DNA from: Sistotremastrum niveocremeum HHB9708
Lineage: Eukaryota; Basidiomycota; Agaricomycetes; Sistotremastrales; Sistotremastraceae
Direction of reading: 5' to 3'
DNA length: 45,107 nt
Assembly: GCA_001630475.1 (NCBI GenBank)
Contig: KV419434.1
Span: 1 to 45,107 of the forward strand
Below are positions 1 to 12,218 of the stretch, in pieces. Each line of letters starts with the position of its first letter. Within the stretch, counting starts at the first letter, position 1. The notes under the pieces were generated by a model, which searched no databases, was not told the DNA's origin, and saw nothing but the letters and a program-made list of their open reading frames with translations. Both the position numbers and the translations under genes were made by a program.

Positions 1-884
1 CTCGGCTCGCGTTTCTCGTATCCGTCCCAGATATTCAGGATCAGATTTCACACAGATCTCGGTGGCATCCAAGGATTTCTCAGAATGGCTCTGACCCCCG
101 ACATATATCGAGACAGATCACTCGATCGATTAAAGGACTGGCGGCAAGATCGAGTGTATCAAACAACCGTCTCGACTGGTCATGGCTTGAGGGACAGAGG
201 CGACTTGAATCTGGATCTTGGGAGGATGATGGGAGGAACGCGAGGTCATTAGAGTCGTGGGCTTGAGGGCTGGAACCCGTACGTCTCACATATTTTGATG
301 CCGTTACCAAATAACTGACAGTGTTTGTCTTTAGACCGGATGAATTGCATCTACTATGCTGTACTCATGTTTTATAGACCTGAATCGACTCTCTGGTGCT
401 CTCCTGATTGATGGCACACTGACAGCGCGTTGGCTACTTTGATCCCGAATCCCTTCCTGATTCACGGAAATTCTTCCTTGCTGAAATTTCTATGAGACGC
501 CATCGAAGCCCTTCTGTGTGCTCCTCAATCTGCATCACACTCTCACCGACCCCGGTTCGACTGCTCTCCGGAACGCTAACTACGATAGTCAAGTCGCAGT
601 CGCATCTTTTCTTCCCGACCTCAAGCACGACGTCTCGCATTACAATCTCGCGAAGACTCACCCAAATCGAGCGAATTCTGTCAACTCTATGCTTCCGTTC
701 GCTGTGTTCATTCTCTAGTACTGTCCAGGGCCTCGTTACTCAAAGATGCCGCGTTCGTGTCCAAGCTATAGCTGTATTTCAAAGTTTGCGCCGAATACTG
801 TTATACATTCAATTTGCCTTTTGAAATATGCTGAGAAAATTATGAGACTAGTCGGGTGGATTGATGAACCGTGCGAGAAACTAT
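1..884. repeat. Array 3'-flank cassette, unit A
   Basis: Non-coding flank beyond the 3' end of copy A, clearly alignable by eye to 5493-6380, 14341-15254 and 21423-22329. Shared landmarks are CTCGGCTCG at the outer end, a conserved block near 510-600 reading as a TGCATCA(C/T)(A/G)CTC-type segment, and the AGCATATTTCAAA block (minus sense) just downstream of the stop codon. It shows that the duplication unit included flanking DNA, not only the gene. I see no convincing gene in it. Confidence 0.7.
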
Positions 885-3800
885 TCAGTCCTCTTGATGC
901 GCATTCTCCAAGGCTGGCGACTGGTCAAAAACCGCCCGCGAATCTGAGTCAAGGGATGGATCAGGTATAGGCTTGGACGATGAGGGAACGGGAGGAGGGT
1001 CGAGGGCGGTCATTGGAATGTCAGAATGTGAATCTGCCAAAGCGACAGCGTCGACGTCGACATTTTCTGGAGCTGGGGCGGCAGGTGAGTCGGCAGAGTG
1101 GGGGAGGAGAGGATCTGGCTGCGAGGCATCATTGAGAGGCGAGGCGTGGGACGAAGAGTGGGATGCTGATGCTGGTTGAGTGGATATACAGGCGATTGCG
1201 CCGGCGGGAGGAGAAGAGAGAAAATCGAGTTCTGCGGGTTCGGTCAATGCAATGCAGAGGAAGAGACGAGCATGACTCACCTGTCAAAAGATTGTGGGCG
1301 CGGGCGCCAGTGTCGTCGTTGGTGAGATACCGACCGCCTTGCTTTTCGTGGAAGTGAAGGTCAATGCATAGCTGGAGAAATCGACGGACGGTAGTAGGGT
1401 CTGAGAATTGTGAGAGGTCGAAGGAAGTGAGATAGGAGATGATCGTGTCGCTAGTCGTCCTCCAAGTGTTATAGTATGGATGTCGAGAGAAGTAGTCGAT
1501 GAGTGGAGAGAGATCGATGTCAGTCGGAGGAGGAGAAGCAAGAACGACAAAGACTGGGGAGAGTGTGTGCGGAGCAAGTCTGGACTGATCGACCTCTTTG
1601 AAGAATTCATTGATTTCGTGCAGAAGTTCGTGTTTCCGATCTTTGACACTGAATTCGACAACAGAAGGGTAGATGTCACGTGGATACTGAATGTATGATT
1701 TGATGAGATCGAGTCGATCGACGTGGGAGAGGATCCGCGTGACGTCATCGCTCTTCCCCTCCACAAGTAGGTCGTGGCAATGCTTCTTCGCCAAATCAAA
1801 GATTGTCTTCCGATCTCCCAACTTCCCGTTGTGATTATACAAGCACAGAACTCGGGCAACGCATTCTTCGAATGGGAGAGCAGCGAGGGATTGAAGATCG
1901 GCGTTGTTGTCGTCAAAAGAAGCGGACAAGAGTTCCTCCCTAAATCCCTCTGGGTAGGATTCCAGCTGAGGGGTAATGCCGTCAAGTGCTGCTTCAACAT
2001 GAGTGAGGGTGAATGTCAAGAGGAGGGCGACCCACTGTCCAAGAGAGTCTGGGATTCTGTACGTATCCGAGTCTGGTTTTCAGCGTCGGTATACTGCCAA
2101 AGATAAACCCTGTTCACATCGCGAGATTCTAGATCTGGATTGATACAGAGTCGGAGGAATCGACGGACAGCAGTATAGTCTGATATTCGTGAGACGCCTA
2201 AGGAAGTGAAATAGGTGATGGTCGTAGCGCTAGTCTCTCTCCAAGTGGCCGAGCGTGGATGTCGAGAGAAGTAATCGATGAGTGGGGACAGATCGATGTC
2301 AGTCGGCGGAGGAGAAGCGAGAACGTAAAAGATGATGGAGAGGGATCGAGGACCAAGTCTGGACTCATCAACAGTCTTGACGAATTCATTGATTTTGCGG
2401 AGAATCTCGTGTTTGCGATCTTTGACAATGAACTCGACAAGAGGATGTGAGATATAATCTGGACACTGAATGAAAGACGTGATGAGGTCGAGTCGATTGG
2501 CGTGGGAGAGGATCTGCGTGACGTCATCTCTCTTTCCCCCTTCAAGAAGGTCGCAGCAATGTTTCTGCGCCAAGCTAAAGATGTGATGGGGATCTCCCAA
2601 CTTCCCTTCGTCCTTGTACAAAGACAAGACGCAAGCAATGCATTCGTCGAATGCCAAAAGAGAGAGGCCACGGAGATGTTCCCCGCCAGTGTCACCAAAC
2701 TTATCGTCCCGATGTCTGAATGAGGCAGCCAAGAGTGCATCCTTAAATTCCTCTGGATACGATTCAACTCTGAGCAAAGTCTGAACCAGTTCTTTTGTCA
2801 TTTTTGGTCCCAATTCCCTCCAATTTTGCTTGTCGTAGGGTATAAATTGCTCTGCTCGAGCTTTGAGCGTCTCTCGGACTCGGACCGACGTGTCAGTCGC
2901 CAGCAGCCGATTCTCCGTCTTCTCCAACTGATCCGCTGTTCCCTCACCATTTTCAAACCAATCACTGTAAGAAAATGATCCCGCCGCACGTTCCAGGAGA
3001 ATCGGCTGGCTGGATTCCGCCATGATGTCCATGAATGCGCCCACCAACTTCTTTGGGTTGTTCGTGTTGAATTCTACCCTCCACTCAGCCAAAAAAAGAA
3101 AAAAGTGAGCCGGCGACCCTAATATCAAAGCGATCATATTGACAGCCACCAGCGGCACCAGGATCAGCAGGAAAACACCACATTCCCATACCGAGGAAAG
3201 CACGAAACCGAGTGACACGACCCACTCCAATGGGCCGGGCACATGTGCAATGAACTTCATTGGCTTTGAGAGGGTTCGGAATATCTTGAGCAGCACTGCA
3301 CTAAATGGCCCGCCGAACGGCGACACTTCGAATATCAGAGAATGCATCGTCGCCGCCGCCGCCGCCGCAGGCATAAGTGAGGAAATCAACAGGCCTACTT
3401 TCCACGCGATCAGCAGCCTCTGTGTCTCTTGATCGAAAGATCCTGCAAGATTTCGGAGTTGAGACAGAAGTCCAGTCATAAAGAGTCCGATAGATGCCAA
3501 GAGGATGATGTGGAGGCCTTCGACGAGATACTTCAGCCACCGTTTAGCTACTGTCTCTCGTGTGACGTGTCGTAATACTCGTTCCCTGTAAGTGGAACCT
3601 TCTGGCCTAATCGTTAACTTGCTCATCCACTGACGACCAAGTACAGAAAGTACGGCATCGGAAATCTAATCCTGGTCAGTGCGTTCACCCTCTCGACGAT
3701 GCATAACGATGTCGCTCACTGCGAGTATCAGTGCCAGATAATAGAGCACACAAACGTTCTGCGCCGATATCTTGGGCGCTGGCACAGGCATGCTCGTCGG

Positions 3801-4823
3801 ATTGCCTGGGTTATATGAGTTCGGAAACAAATTTTGGGTTGCAGGCACAACAAAAGCCGTGAGCACGGCTGAAAACAGAGCGATCTAGTAATCTCCCGCA
3901 TAAACGGTTCATTTCGAGTCTCGAGTAAGAGAAGAGTACGTACAAAGACTAGAGAAACATCCATGCGCTTTATCCATTCGTCCACTTCCTCTTTCGTCTT
4001 TGTCATTGCCATCTCGAATAACGCCGCGCACGTCGACTCGTCCTCCAGTGGCTTCAGTTCGTACGGTTGATCATCTGAGAGGCCTATTAGTTTAATCTAG
4101 ACACATGGGACATTTCGCCAACCTTTTATGGCGTCCTTGATCAATATATCGAATTTACTCCCGTGCTGAGAAAGGACTTCTTTGACGCTCTTCAGAAGTT
4201 CAATGACCTCAGTCATGGGATTCGGAAGCGCCGCTGCCTGTGTTTCGATTTCCCCGATCACTGCGTCGGACGCATTCTTGGAGTTAGATGGAACCGGGTC
4301 ACTTCGCCTGTTGGTATCAGACAGGGCGCCGGGCATATCGAGGGTGGCTTCGCCTGATTCAGGGGCCGTTGTGCTACGAGAGCGCGCAGTCGTTGTCGAT
4401 GGAGCGTGAGATGTAGTCGATAGAAGAGGGGACGAGGCCCTGTCAGACCCGCGAATGCCACGAGCAACCTCGTTCACAGCCTTTCGAACATTGGCTGTGA
4501 TAGAGAATTAGACAGTTCCAGGGGCACACTGCACAGACGGACGCACCTTTCAGTTGTCTTCTCGTCGAACCTTTCAGGAATTTGCTTTGCTTCCCCAACG
4601 CTTTTTTGACGTCCATCATCACCTCTCTGAGATCCTCCATTACTTTCTGCTGCTCCTTCGCCGTAGAATTTTGCTCCTTGATCAAGCTGACAAGGAGATC
4701 GAACGCCGGCGTGTTCTGGATATCTCTAAGAGGAATATTTATTGACTCGAAGGTCGTAGGGGAGGTCGGACGAGAGACAGTAGAGTGATTATCGAGACTT
4801 CGGGGTTCCGTGGGCAACGACAT
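885..4823 (-). CDS. DUF6535 family membrane protein, copy A (duplicated C-terminal module)
   Basis: Seven exons read on the minus strand: 4823-4547, 4494-4123, 4074-3944, 3884-3720, 3665-2063, 1988-1281 and 1231-885, giving about 1200 aa. The ATG at 4823 (MSLPTEP) matches the start context of copies B and D; a longer in-frame start near 4901 is less likely. The order is: coiled coil (LIKEQNSTAKEQQKVMEDL), Ser/Thr/Pro-rich linker, VKEVLSQHGSKFDILIKDAIK motif, DUF6535 with helices ending LFSAVLTAFVVPA and VEGLHIILLASIGLFMTGLL, then two tandem C-terminal modules, each containing LASPPPTDIDLSPLIDYFSRHP, and a Ser/Pro-rich tail. Paralogues have one module and 955-962 aa. The 1989-2062 intron joining the modules is my best frame-consistent choice; another pair (donor after LESRD, acceptor before LESYPEGF) is possible. 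The molecular function of the family is unknown; a membrane protein is inferred. Confidence 0.8.
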
Positions 4824-5492
4824 AGTGAACGGTGAAGCGGAGTATGAGACGCAGAAGATGATGGGGGATAGGAAGTTGAAGAGCCGGCTAAGTGCATCCA
4901 TCGAGCGTTATTAATGACCCTTGGTGCTAGCACCATTGCGCTACCATTGCCTCCTGATGGTTCAGCTCAGCTCATTCGACAGACACAGCCTTCGTGGAAG
5001 TCGTCATCAGCGAAGGAGACGAGCGTCATTGCGCGTTCTGGATTTAGCTAAGTATTTTACAGAATAACAATTCCATTGAATATGACTCACAATTTGCGGG
5101 GAGAACGTGCTATACTCGTGTAAGTCGTGTTACCAGTAATTCGACTGGGCATCAACAACGGCAAACAAAGCTCCCTCGCCAACGTCAACGACGTTGATCA
5201 TGACCCGATTCTCTTCTTCTGAATTGATTCAGCTCGCCGATCTCTCTTTAACGTCTCTCATATCACCTCGTTTGACCAACCTCCCAATGATCTCAGCGAA
5301 GAAGGAAGAACGGGGACGAATATAATAAGCGCCGAGAGCGGACGAACGATATCGACCTTGATATTTCGTCGTGACGATGCTGGACTTCAATCAAGATAAA
5401 TGATGAAGTCTTTCTTGCTCAAAGAGTGTCAAAAAATCTATCTGGATATTCTCTGGCCATCAAATCTTTTCTCTCGGCTTACATCTGAACTC
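4824..5492. repeat. Array 5'-flank cassette, unit A (internally deleted)
   Basis: Upstream region of copy A. Near 4980 it has the CACAGCCTTCGTG block also found upstream of B, C and D. It then passes directly to the far end of the cassette (AATAAGCGCCGAGAGCGG, 5324), which in unit B lies about 3 kb further out (14190). About 3 kb of cassette is therefore missing here. It should hold the promoter of copy A; no TATA box was assigned. Confidence 0.55.
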
Positions 5493-6380
5493 CTCGGCTC
5501 GCGTTTCTCGTATCCGTCCTGGATATTCCTGATGGGTCCGATTAGGAATCGCAACGCTCTCGGCGGCATCAAGGTATCTCCCAGGATAGGTCCGAATTCT
5601 GAAATACCACACCACATCACTCGATCGATTGGAAAACTCGCGGCAAAATTCAGTGCATCACCCAGCCGTTGAATCGATCAAAACTTACAGCAAGCTCGAG
5701 TGTGGATTTTTGGGCGTGTGATGGTAGGGATGCGTGATGAGCAGTAAAGAGGTTGATTTTAGAGTCGTGTTTTTGTGGGCTGGAATTGGTGCGTCTTGAT
5801 TTATTTCGAAGTCGTTTTCAATCGTTGATTGACTTGCATTTTTCGTTCTGTAGTCAGCTCATATGGACCTGCAGGTCTGAATCAACGCTCCAGTGATCTC
5901 GTAATCAACGGCTAACGGACAGTGCGATAGCTATTCTGATCCCGAATCAGTTTTTAGGTCACGAAATTCTTCTTCGGCGATTTTTTTTTCTTGGAAGACA
6001 CTCGGAGTCTCTCTGTTGTGTGCTCTTCAACTTGCATCATACTCTCACCAATGCGTTCTCAGCTGCTCATCGGGACTTCAAAGTACGATGATCAAGTCAT
6101 TCTTCGTATTTCCGACCTCAGGCACAAGGTCTTCCACTACGATTTCATTACCAAATCGGTTGCACTTTTGTTATATTCTCTGTCTTCCGCTCGTTGCATT
6201 TATTATCTTGTAATGTCCATCGCTCTCAATACTTGAAGACGGTGCATTCGTCTCAAATTTACCACTGTATCTCACAGATCTGCGCCCACTCCACGACAAT
6301 ACATTCATTTCGACATTTGAAATATGCTCAGAAAGATGTAAGAATATCTCAGCCAATTGATAAACCGATCTGGACACCAC
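5493..6380. repeat. Array 3'-flank cassette, unit B
   Basis: Counterpart of 1-884, downstream of copy B. It begins CTCGGCTCGCGTTTCTCGTA like the window start and keeps the TTGCATCATACTCTCACC block near 6030. Small indels and substitutions separate it from the other units. No gene recognised. Confidence 0.7.
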
Positions 6381-6659
6381 TTAGTCCTTTTTCTGCGCAT
6401 TCTCTAGAGCTGGCGACTGCTCAAAGACTGCCTGCGAATGTTGGACCGGCGAGAGGGATGGATTAGATGTAGACTCGGACGACGGTAGAGTCGGCGGAGG
6501 ATGATTGAGGGGGGTCAAGGGAATATCAGAGGGTGGATTTGCAAAAGGGACCGAGTTGAACTCGATATTTTCTGGAGCTGGGGGAAGCGAGTCAGCATAA
6601 GGGAGGAGAAGATGGTCTAGCTCTGGGGAATCGTCAGGAGTCGGGGTACGGGACAGAGA
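6381..6659 (-). pseudogene. Orphaned 3' end of copy B last exon
   Basis: This open stretch encodes the Ser/Pro-rich C-terminal tail expected of copy B, ending in SPALENAQKKD and a stop, just as A ends in SPALENAHQED and D in PALENAHNED. Removing both 746-bp elements and two of the three 8-bp target copies joins 8168 directly to 6659 in frame. That restores 92 residues after SSH. No stop or frameshift is seen in the orphaned part, so the separation looks recent. It now lies 1.5 kb downstream of the stop codon and is probably untranslated. Confidence 0.8.
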
Positions 6660-6667
6660 GTGAGATG

Positions 6668-7413
6668 TAGTGTTGCAAAATATGATATGATATGATATTT
6701 TACCCAAATTTTGGAATATCAATATCGATATCGATATCACAAATCCCAGAATCTTAGAAATATCATATCAATATCGCGATATCGATATTTTGTTTTCAAA
6801 ATCAAAATATCATATCGATTTAAATCGATTTTTATCACTTGTGCGATATAAATCAGTTTGATATCAGTTTTTATCAGTTTAAATTGCAATTTTTTCTCAA
6901 ATCCTTCTGTAATCTACATATATCCTCCAGTATATCATGATATCATGGTACAGTGGTGCTATATCAGCCTCTACATACAGTTTCCAGTGATATCTGTGAG
7001 TGAGTGATGACCTCATGGGAAGATTCAGCACCTGTGGGACCTGTGATGGAGGGTGATGTGGGTGACATCCGGTACCCAGAGGGTGGGAACTTGCCTATAT
7101 ATGAGAGATAACACAGTATTATAGCATATAGGAGGCTATATATCACTTGGAAGGTGATATATACTGAGATATTGAGCCCCATATACCCCAAATTGCACCC
7201 CAAATTGACCCCAGATGACCCCAAAATCACATCAGTTTTTATCAATTTTGATCAATATTTTGCGATATCGCAAATTCTGGGAAGGGCGATATTATCATAT
7301 CAATATCACCTCCAAGATCAGAATATCATATCAGATATCATATCGCAAAGTGATATGATATGATATGATATGCGATATTTTGCGATATGAAATATCATAT
7401 TTTTGCAACACTA
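6668..7413 (-). mobile_element. hAT-type non-autonomous element, 746 bp (element 1)
   Basis: The ends are TAGTGTTGCAAAA and its reverse complement. The flanks carry the 8-bp duplication GTGAGATG at 6660-6667 and 7414-7421. Terminal CA/TA-GTGTTGCAA repeats with 8-bp duplications are characteristic of the hAT superfamily. The body is AT-rich with GATATGATATG tracts and encodes no transposase. It is an inverted, nearly identical copy of element 2; a few substitutions are visible. The strand given is relative to element 2 taken as plus. Confidence 0.9.
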
Positions 7414-7421
7414 GTGAGATG

Positions 7422-8167
7422 TAGTGTTGCAAAAATATGATATTTCATATCGCAAAATATCGCATATCATATCATATCATATCACTTTGCGATATGATAT
7501 CTGATATGATATTCTGATCTTGGAGGTGATATTGATATGATAATATCACCCTTCCCAGAATTTGCAATATCGCAAAATATCAATAAAAACTGATAAAAAC
7601 TGATGTGATTTGGGGGTCATCTGGGGTCAATTTGGGGTGCAATTTGGGGTATATGGGGCTCAATATCTCAGTATATATCACCTTCCAAGTGATATATAGC
7701 CTCCTATATGCTATAATACTGTGTTATCTCTCATATATAGGCAAGTTCCCACCCTCTGGGTACCGGATGTCACCCACATCACCCTCCATCACAGGTCCCA
7801 CAGGTGCTGAATCTTCCCATGAGGTCATCACTCACTCACAGATATCACTGGAAACTGTATGTAGAGGCTGATATAGCACCACTGTACCATGATATCATGA
7901 TATACTGGAGGATATATGTAGATTACAGAAGGATTTGAGAAAAAATTGCAATTTAAACTGATAAAAACTGATATCAAACTGATTTATATCGCACAAGTGA
8001 TAAAAATCGATTTAAATCGATATGATATTTTGATTTTGAAAACAAAATATCGATATCGCGATATTGATATGATATTTCCAAGATTCTGGGATTTGCGATA
8101 TCGATATCGATATTGATATTCCAAAATTTGGGTAAAATATCATATCATATCATATTTTGCAACACTA
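7422..8167 (+). mobile_element. hAT-type non-autonomous element, 746 bp (element 2)
   Basis: Same terminal repeats and length as element 1, with GTGAGATG at 7414-7421 and 8168-8175. The two elements share the middle GTGAGATG, so the site reads target-element-target-element-target. The right terminus, read on the minus strand, supplies the stop codon of copy B. No coding capacity. Confidence 0.9.
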
Positions 8168-11043
8168 GTGAGATGATGCTCCTGGTTGAATGGATGTAGA
8201 GGCGATCGCGCCGGTCGGAAGAGAAGGGAAAGAATTGAGTTCTGCCGTCACGGTCAATAGAATGCAGAGGAAAAGACGAGGATGACTCACCAGCTAACAG
8301 CTCGCGGGCACGATCGCGAGTTTCATCACTGGTGAAACACCGATAGCCGTCCTCATTGCGCAATTGTGTATTAACGCATTGCTGGAGGGATCGACGGACA
8401 GCAGTAGAGTCTGAGAATTGTGAGAGGTCGAAGGAATCGAGATAGGCAATAATCGCGTCGCTAGTGTCCTCCCAAGTGTCATAGCGTGGATGTCGAGAGA
8501 GATAGTCGATGAGCGGGGAGAGATCGATGTCAGTTGGAGGAGGAGAAGCGAGAACAAGAAAGACACGGACGAGGGATCGAGGATTGAGTCTGGACTGATC
8601 GACCGTCCTCAAGAATTTATTGATTCCGTGGAGAATTTCGTGCTCGTGATCTTTGACAATGAATTCAACAAGAGAACGGTCCACGCCATTTAGATGCTGA
8701 ATGTAAGATTTGATGATGTCGAGTCGATCGACGTAGGAGAGGATCCGCGTGACGTCATCGACGTTTCCCTCCCGAATAAGGGTGCTGCATTGTTTCTCCG
8801 CCAAGTTAAAGATCCTCTCCCGATCTCCCAACTTCTCCTCGTGGTTATACGAGCACAACACTCGAGCGATGCATTCCTCAAATGGGAGAAGAGAGAGACC
8901 GCGCAGATCGGCGTTGTCTGCTCCGAATGACGCGGAGTAGACCTCAGCATTGAATCGCTCGGCTATAGGACAGACGTTGGCAAGGACTCTCATCGCCTTC
9001 TGAGTGATCTCCTTTGATTGTTCGTGATGATATTTGACAAACTGAGTCATTCGTGCTCTGAGCGTCTCACGCACTCGGACGGAGGTATCTGTCGCCCTCA
9101 GTCGATTCCACGTCTTCTCCAATTGATCTGCCGTTCCCTTCCCATTCTTGAACCATTCTACATACGAGAATGACCCTACCGCTCGTTCCAATAGTTTTGG
9201 ATCGCTCGCTTCCGCAATCAAATCCATAAACGCGCCGACAAGTTTCTCTCGATCACCCTGGTCCAAGTCGATCCTCCAATCATCGACCAGCAATGCACAC
9301 AGCCACAACGGCCAAGCAATGATCTTGCAACCAGCAGGGAGTATTCGATAAAACGGGATACTTTTGATTCGGCGATCCAGCCACGCCGCTATCTTGTCCA
9401 CTTTGTATTCCAACCAGTCGAAAGAGACGCTCAGGACTCTTGCGGACTTGAAGAGCACTTTGCTGAATGGCCCTCCGAACGGTGACACTTCATATACTAG
9501 CGCGTGTGTTGTTGCGGCCAGGACCACAACCATGATACTACTGGAGAGGATGATGCCAAGGACCCATGCTGCGAAGATCCTAGGTGTACTTCTCTCGAAT
9601 GATCCACTGAGGTTTAGAATCTGATAGAGCAGACCGGTCATGAAGAGACCAATAGACCACAGCAGCAGGATGTGGAGTCCTTCGACAAGATACCCAAGCC
9701 AGCGTTTAGCCAACTCTTCGCGGGCAATATGACGGAGGAGTCGTTCTTTGTAAGTGTTGCCAACGGGTCTGGTAGTCAACTTGCTCATCCATTGACGACC
9801 AAGAACGGAGAGGACAGCGTCCAAGATCTATGTTTTTGTCAGGGTCCATTGTGCGGTTCACATTCTTCAATCCACTCACGGCAAGGATCAACGCGAGATA
9901 ATAAAGAATGCACACGTTCTGAGCCGACGTGTTGGGAACTGGTGGAGGCGAGTCGGTTGGGTTGCCAGGTGAGTTATTGGACGAAGGGAAAAGGTTCTGG
10001 TTGGCAGGCACAACGAACGCAGTAAGCACGGCCGAGAACAACGCGATCTGCGAATCAAAATTAATCGATGCATTGGATCTATCAGGAGAACGACACTTAC
10101 AAAGACTAACAAAACGTCCATTCTCTTTATCCATTCGTCCACTTCCTCCTTTGTCTTCGTCATCGCCATCTCGAACAATGCTGTACAAGTCGATTCGTCG
10201 TCCGGTGCCTTCAGCTCGTATGGCTGATCATCTGGCACCAACTGTCAACTAACGCTCGGTGGTTATCTCAGAACGCGTACCTTTTATAGCATCTCGTGTA
10301 AGTATGTCAAATTTCCTGCCGTGCTCGATCAGGGTCTCCTTCACAGTTTCCATGGTTTTGCTCAATAGCACGAGAGTGTCGTGAATAGGATTACTTGGAG
10401 GCCTCGCCGCTGTCTCTATTCCTTCCGCGGTCGTGTCATCGGCGCCTATTTGTTCTCCAAGTCTCTCAGGTCGATTAACTGAAAGACCCTCAACGTCTGG
10501 GCTTGGGGCTGTCGTGAGAGTTTGATCACCGTCAGTGGATTCTGGCATTTGATGCATGGGAGGTGGCGGTAGATTAGGGGATGGGGATATAGAGTCGCTA
10601 GCTTTCAGTTTCATCGGGCTCATGTCATCTTCAGGATCAAGTTTCTCATCTAGATTCTTTGCGTCAGTCATTTTGAAACGTGATGCGATATCATACTGAC
10701 CGTCTGAAACAGCCCGCGCCGATATTCCATGATCCTGCAAAGCTCTCTTCATATCCTTCATGACCTCCGTTTGTTCCTCCAGCGCGTCCCTTTGCTTCTG
10801 TGCGATGAAGGCTTGCTCTCTTAAGGCTATCCTCTGCTCTTCCAGTATCAGGTTCTGCTTTTCGAGTGCATCTTGCTGTGCTCTCGACGTAGCATTTTGC
10901 TCTTCAATCAATCTTATGAGCCGGTTGAACATCGGCGTGTCGAAGGGATCAGGGGTAGCCGGCAGATTGGACCCCTGAGTGATGGAAGATGGGAGGGAGC
11001 GGAACGGAATATTTGGATCAGGAGGTTCTGAAGGGATGGACAT
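8165..11043 (-). CDS. DUF6535 family membrane protein, copy B (C-terminus truncated by transposon insertion)
   Basis: Six exons on the minus strand: 11043-10701, 10649-10281, 10231-10101, 10047-9880, 9827-8291 and 8241-8165, about 874 aa. The ATG at 11043 begins MSIPSEP. A long coiled coil (LIRLIEEQNATSRAQQ and further Gln/Glu-rich heptads) precedes the VKETLIEHG motif. The DUF6535 region has hydrophobic helices around ALFSAVLTAFVVPA, CILYYLALILAV, GLHILLLWSIGLFMTGLLYQ and ILSSSIMVVVLAATTHALV, with another possible helix at IIAWPLWLCALLV. The single C-terminal module holds LASPPPTDIDLSPLIDYLSRHP. The last exon should encode a tail of about 116 aa. Instead an in-frame TAG at 8165-8167, the first three bases of an inserted hAT-type element, ends it after SSH. 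The missing 92 codons survive intact at 6381-6659. A truncated but functional protein or a recent pseudogene are both possible. Confidence 0.82.
9166..9677 (-). other. 512-bp tract identical to copy C (gene conversion)
   Basis: Inside exon 5 of copy B, covering the third to fifth membrane helices and the LVGAFMDLIAEASDPKLLERAV segment. By eye every base equals 16529-17040 in copy C. Just outside, differences appear at once (C/T at 9165 and T/C at 9678) and then continue at roughly one in seven to ten bases. Confidence 0.85.
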
Positions 11044-12218
11044 GGTGGATGAGGGGTGGATGCGAATGATGGGAGGGTTCGGGGTTCAAGAGCAGGCAGT
11101 TTCATCGTCTTCACGGCGTGTTATGAGGGACAAGTTGAGACCACCATGGTACCATTGCCTCATGTGTAGCTTCTGGAGGGTTCTTTGGCCAATGGCGTTG
11201 TTTTACTCGAGCGTCTTGTCTGGCCGGCACAGCCTTCGTGTGAACGGTGCCTCGATGTACCATAAATCTTTAGAATATTGAGAGACATTCTTCGAGTTTA
11301 GAATGCCATTTTTGAGGTAATACGCACCTTGGTTTTCGAATGTTTCAAAGAGGTTTCGCTTGCACAGATTTTCAGTTCCGTTGAAGCTCGAGAGCGTGCC
11401 TAGGTTTAGTAAGTTCCCACGCTCCTTGCACGTCGTTCTTCACTATCAACGACGTCCATAGGCTGGATGCTGAATCATTCATTAATTATTTCCAACGATA
11501 TGACTCTGGATTGGCATCAAGGAGCGCCTCTCGCTTCGTTGATATAGAAAAAACTCACATGGCTGCCACAAGTTTCGGATGACTCTGAGCGCTAACCATC
11601 TGCAGGCTGCTGGTGAATCGACGTTGCACGGATATCTCAAGAGACTCCAGTTCTCTTTCCCTCACCGTCTAGCAGTATTTCCATCTAGCTATCGCCCTGG
11701 ACTGTCCTTGGAATCTTCTTATTGGTCTGACACGCACCCTCTTCCGCTGATTTCTCTTCCGCGAGATCTGAGGCTGCGCTCGACTCGAGCCCATAGACCT
11801 TCAGGTCGCAGATGAAAGATGGTTTAGATGAATCCAGTAAGGATATTCGGCAGTCACGGTGCAAGAGATCTCGGTTCTAGCTACATTGATAGCTCGAGAA
11901 GCAGGATGGGGTATATCAGTCGACTACCCGTGCGTCTTCTGTGCTTTCTTTTACCTCCGTTTGGAATTCAATGTATCGCATCACCGACAGCATACACTAA
12001 GGTCCATCAAATTGATTGGGTGGCTTTCGTACGATGCTACATCTGCTCGACGGCTCGGCGCCTCGTCCTCAATATCACTATAAAATCTTCACAATATCCT
12101 CAGTGATCCCTTACGCGTCCCAATCTCGGCCTCTGACCTGGATATTGACACTGGCTTGCTCGCCTCCCAGCTGCAGGAGCACTCTTGATAAGTACCCAAA
12201 TGTTCGCATGCATGTGGT

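Noticed and set aside
885-2019. Region 885-2019 as an independent gene
   Set aside because: It lacks the coiled coil, DUF6535 and an ATG at its front (the open frame starts at TTG), and it joins copy A in frame through a normal-length intron.
6964-7245. Frame shared by elements 1 and 2 (also 7605-7871), reading GVNLGCNLGYMGLNISVYIT
   Set aside because: It is the same DNA read from two inverted copies. In element 3 the frame is broken by a stop, and it shows no transposase motif, so it is not treated as a gene.
6668-8167. Pure assembly duplication as explanation of the palindrome
   Set aside because: Elements 1 and 2 differ at several positions and each junction carries a correct 8-bp target copy, which an artefactual inverted copy would not produce.
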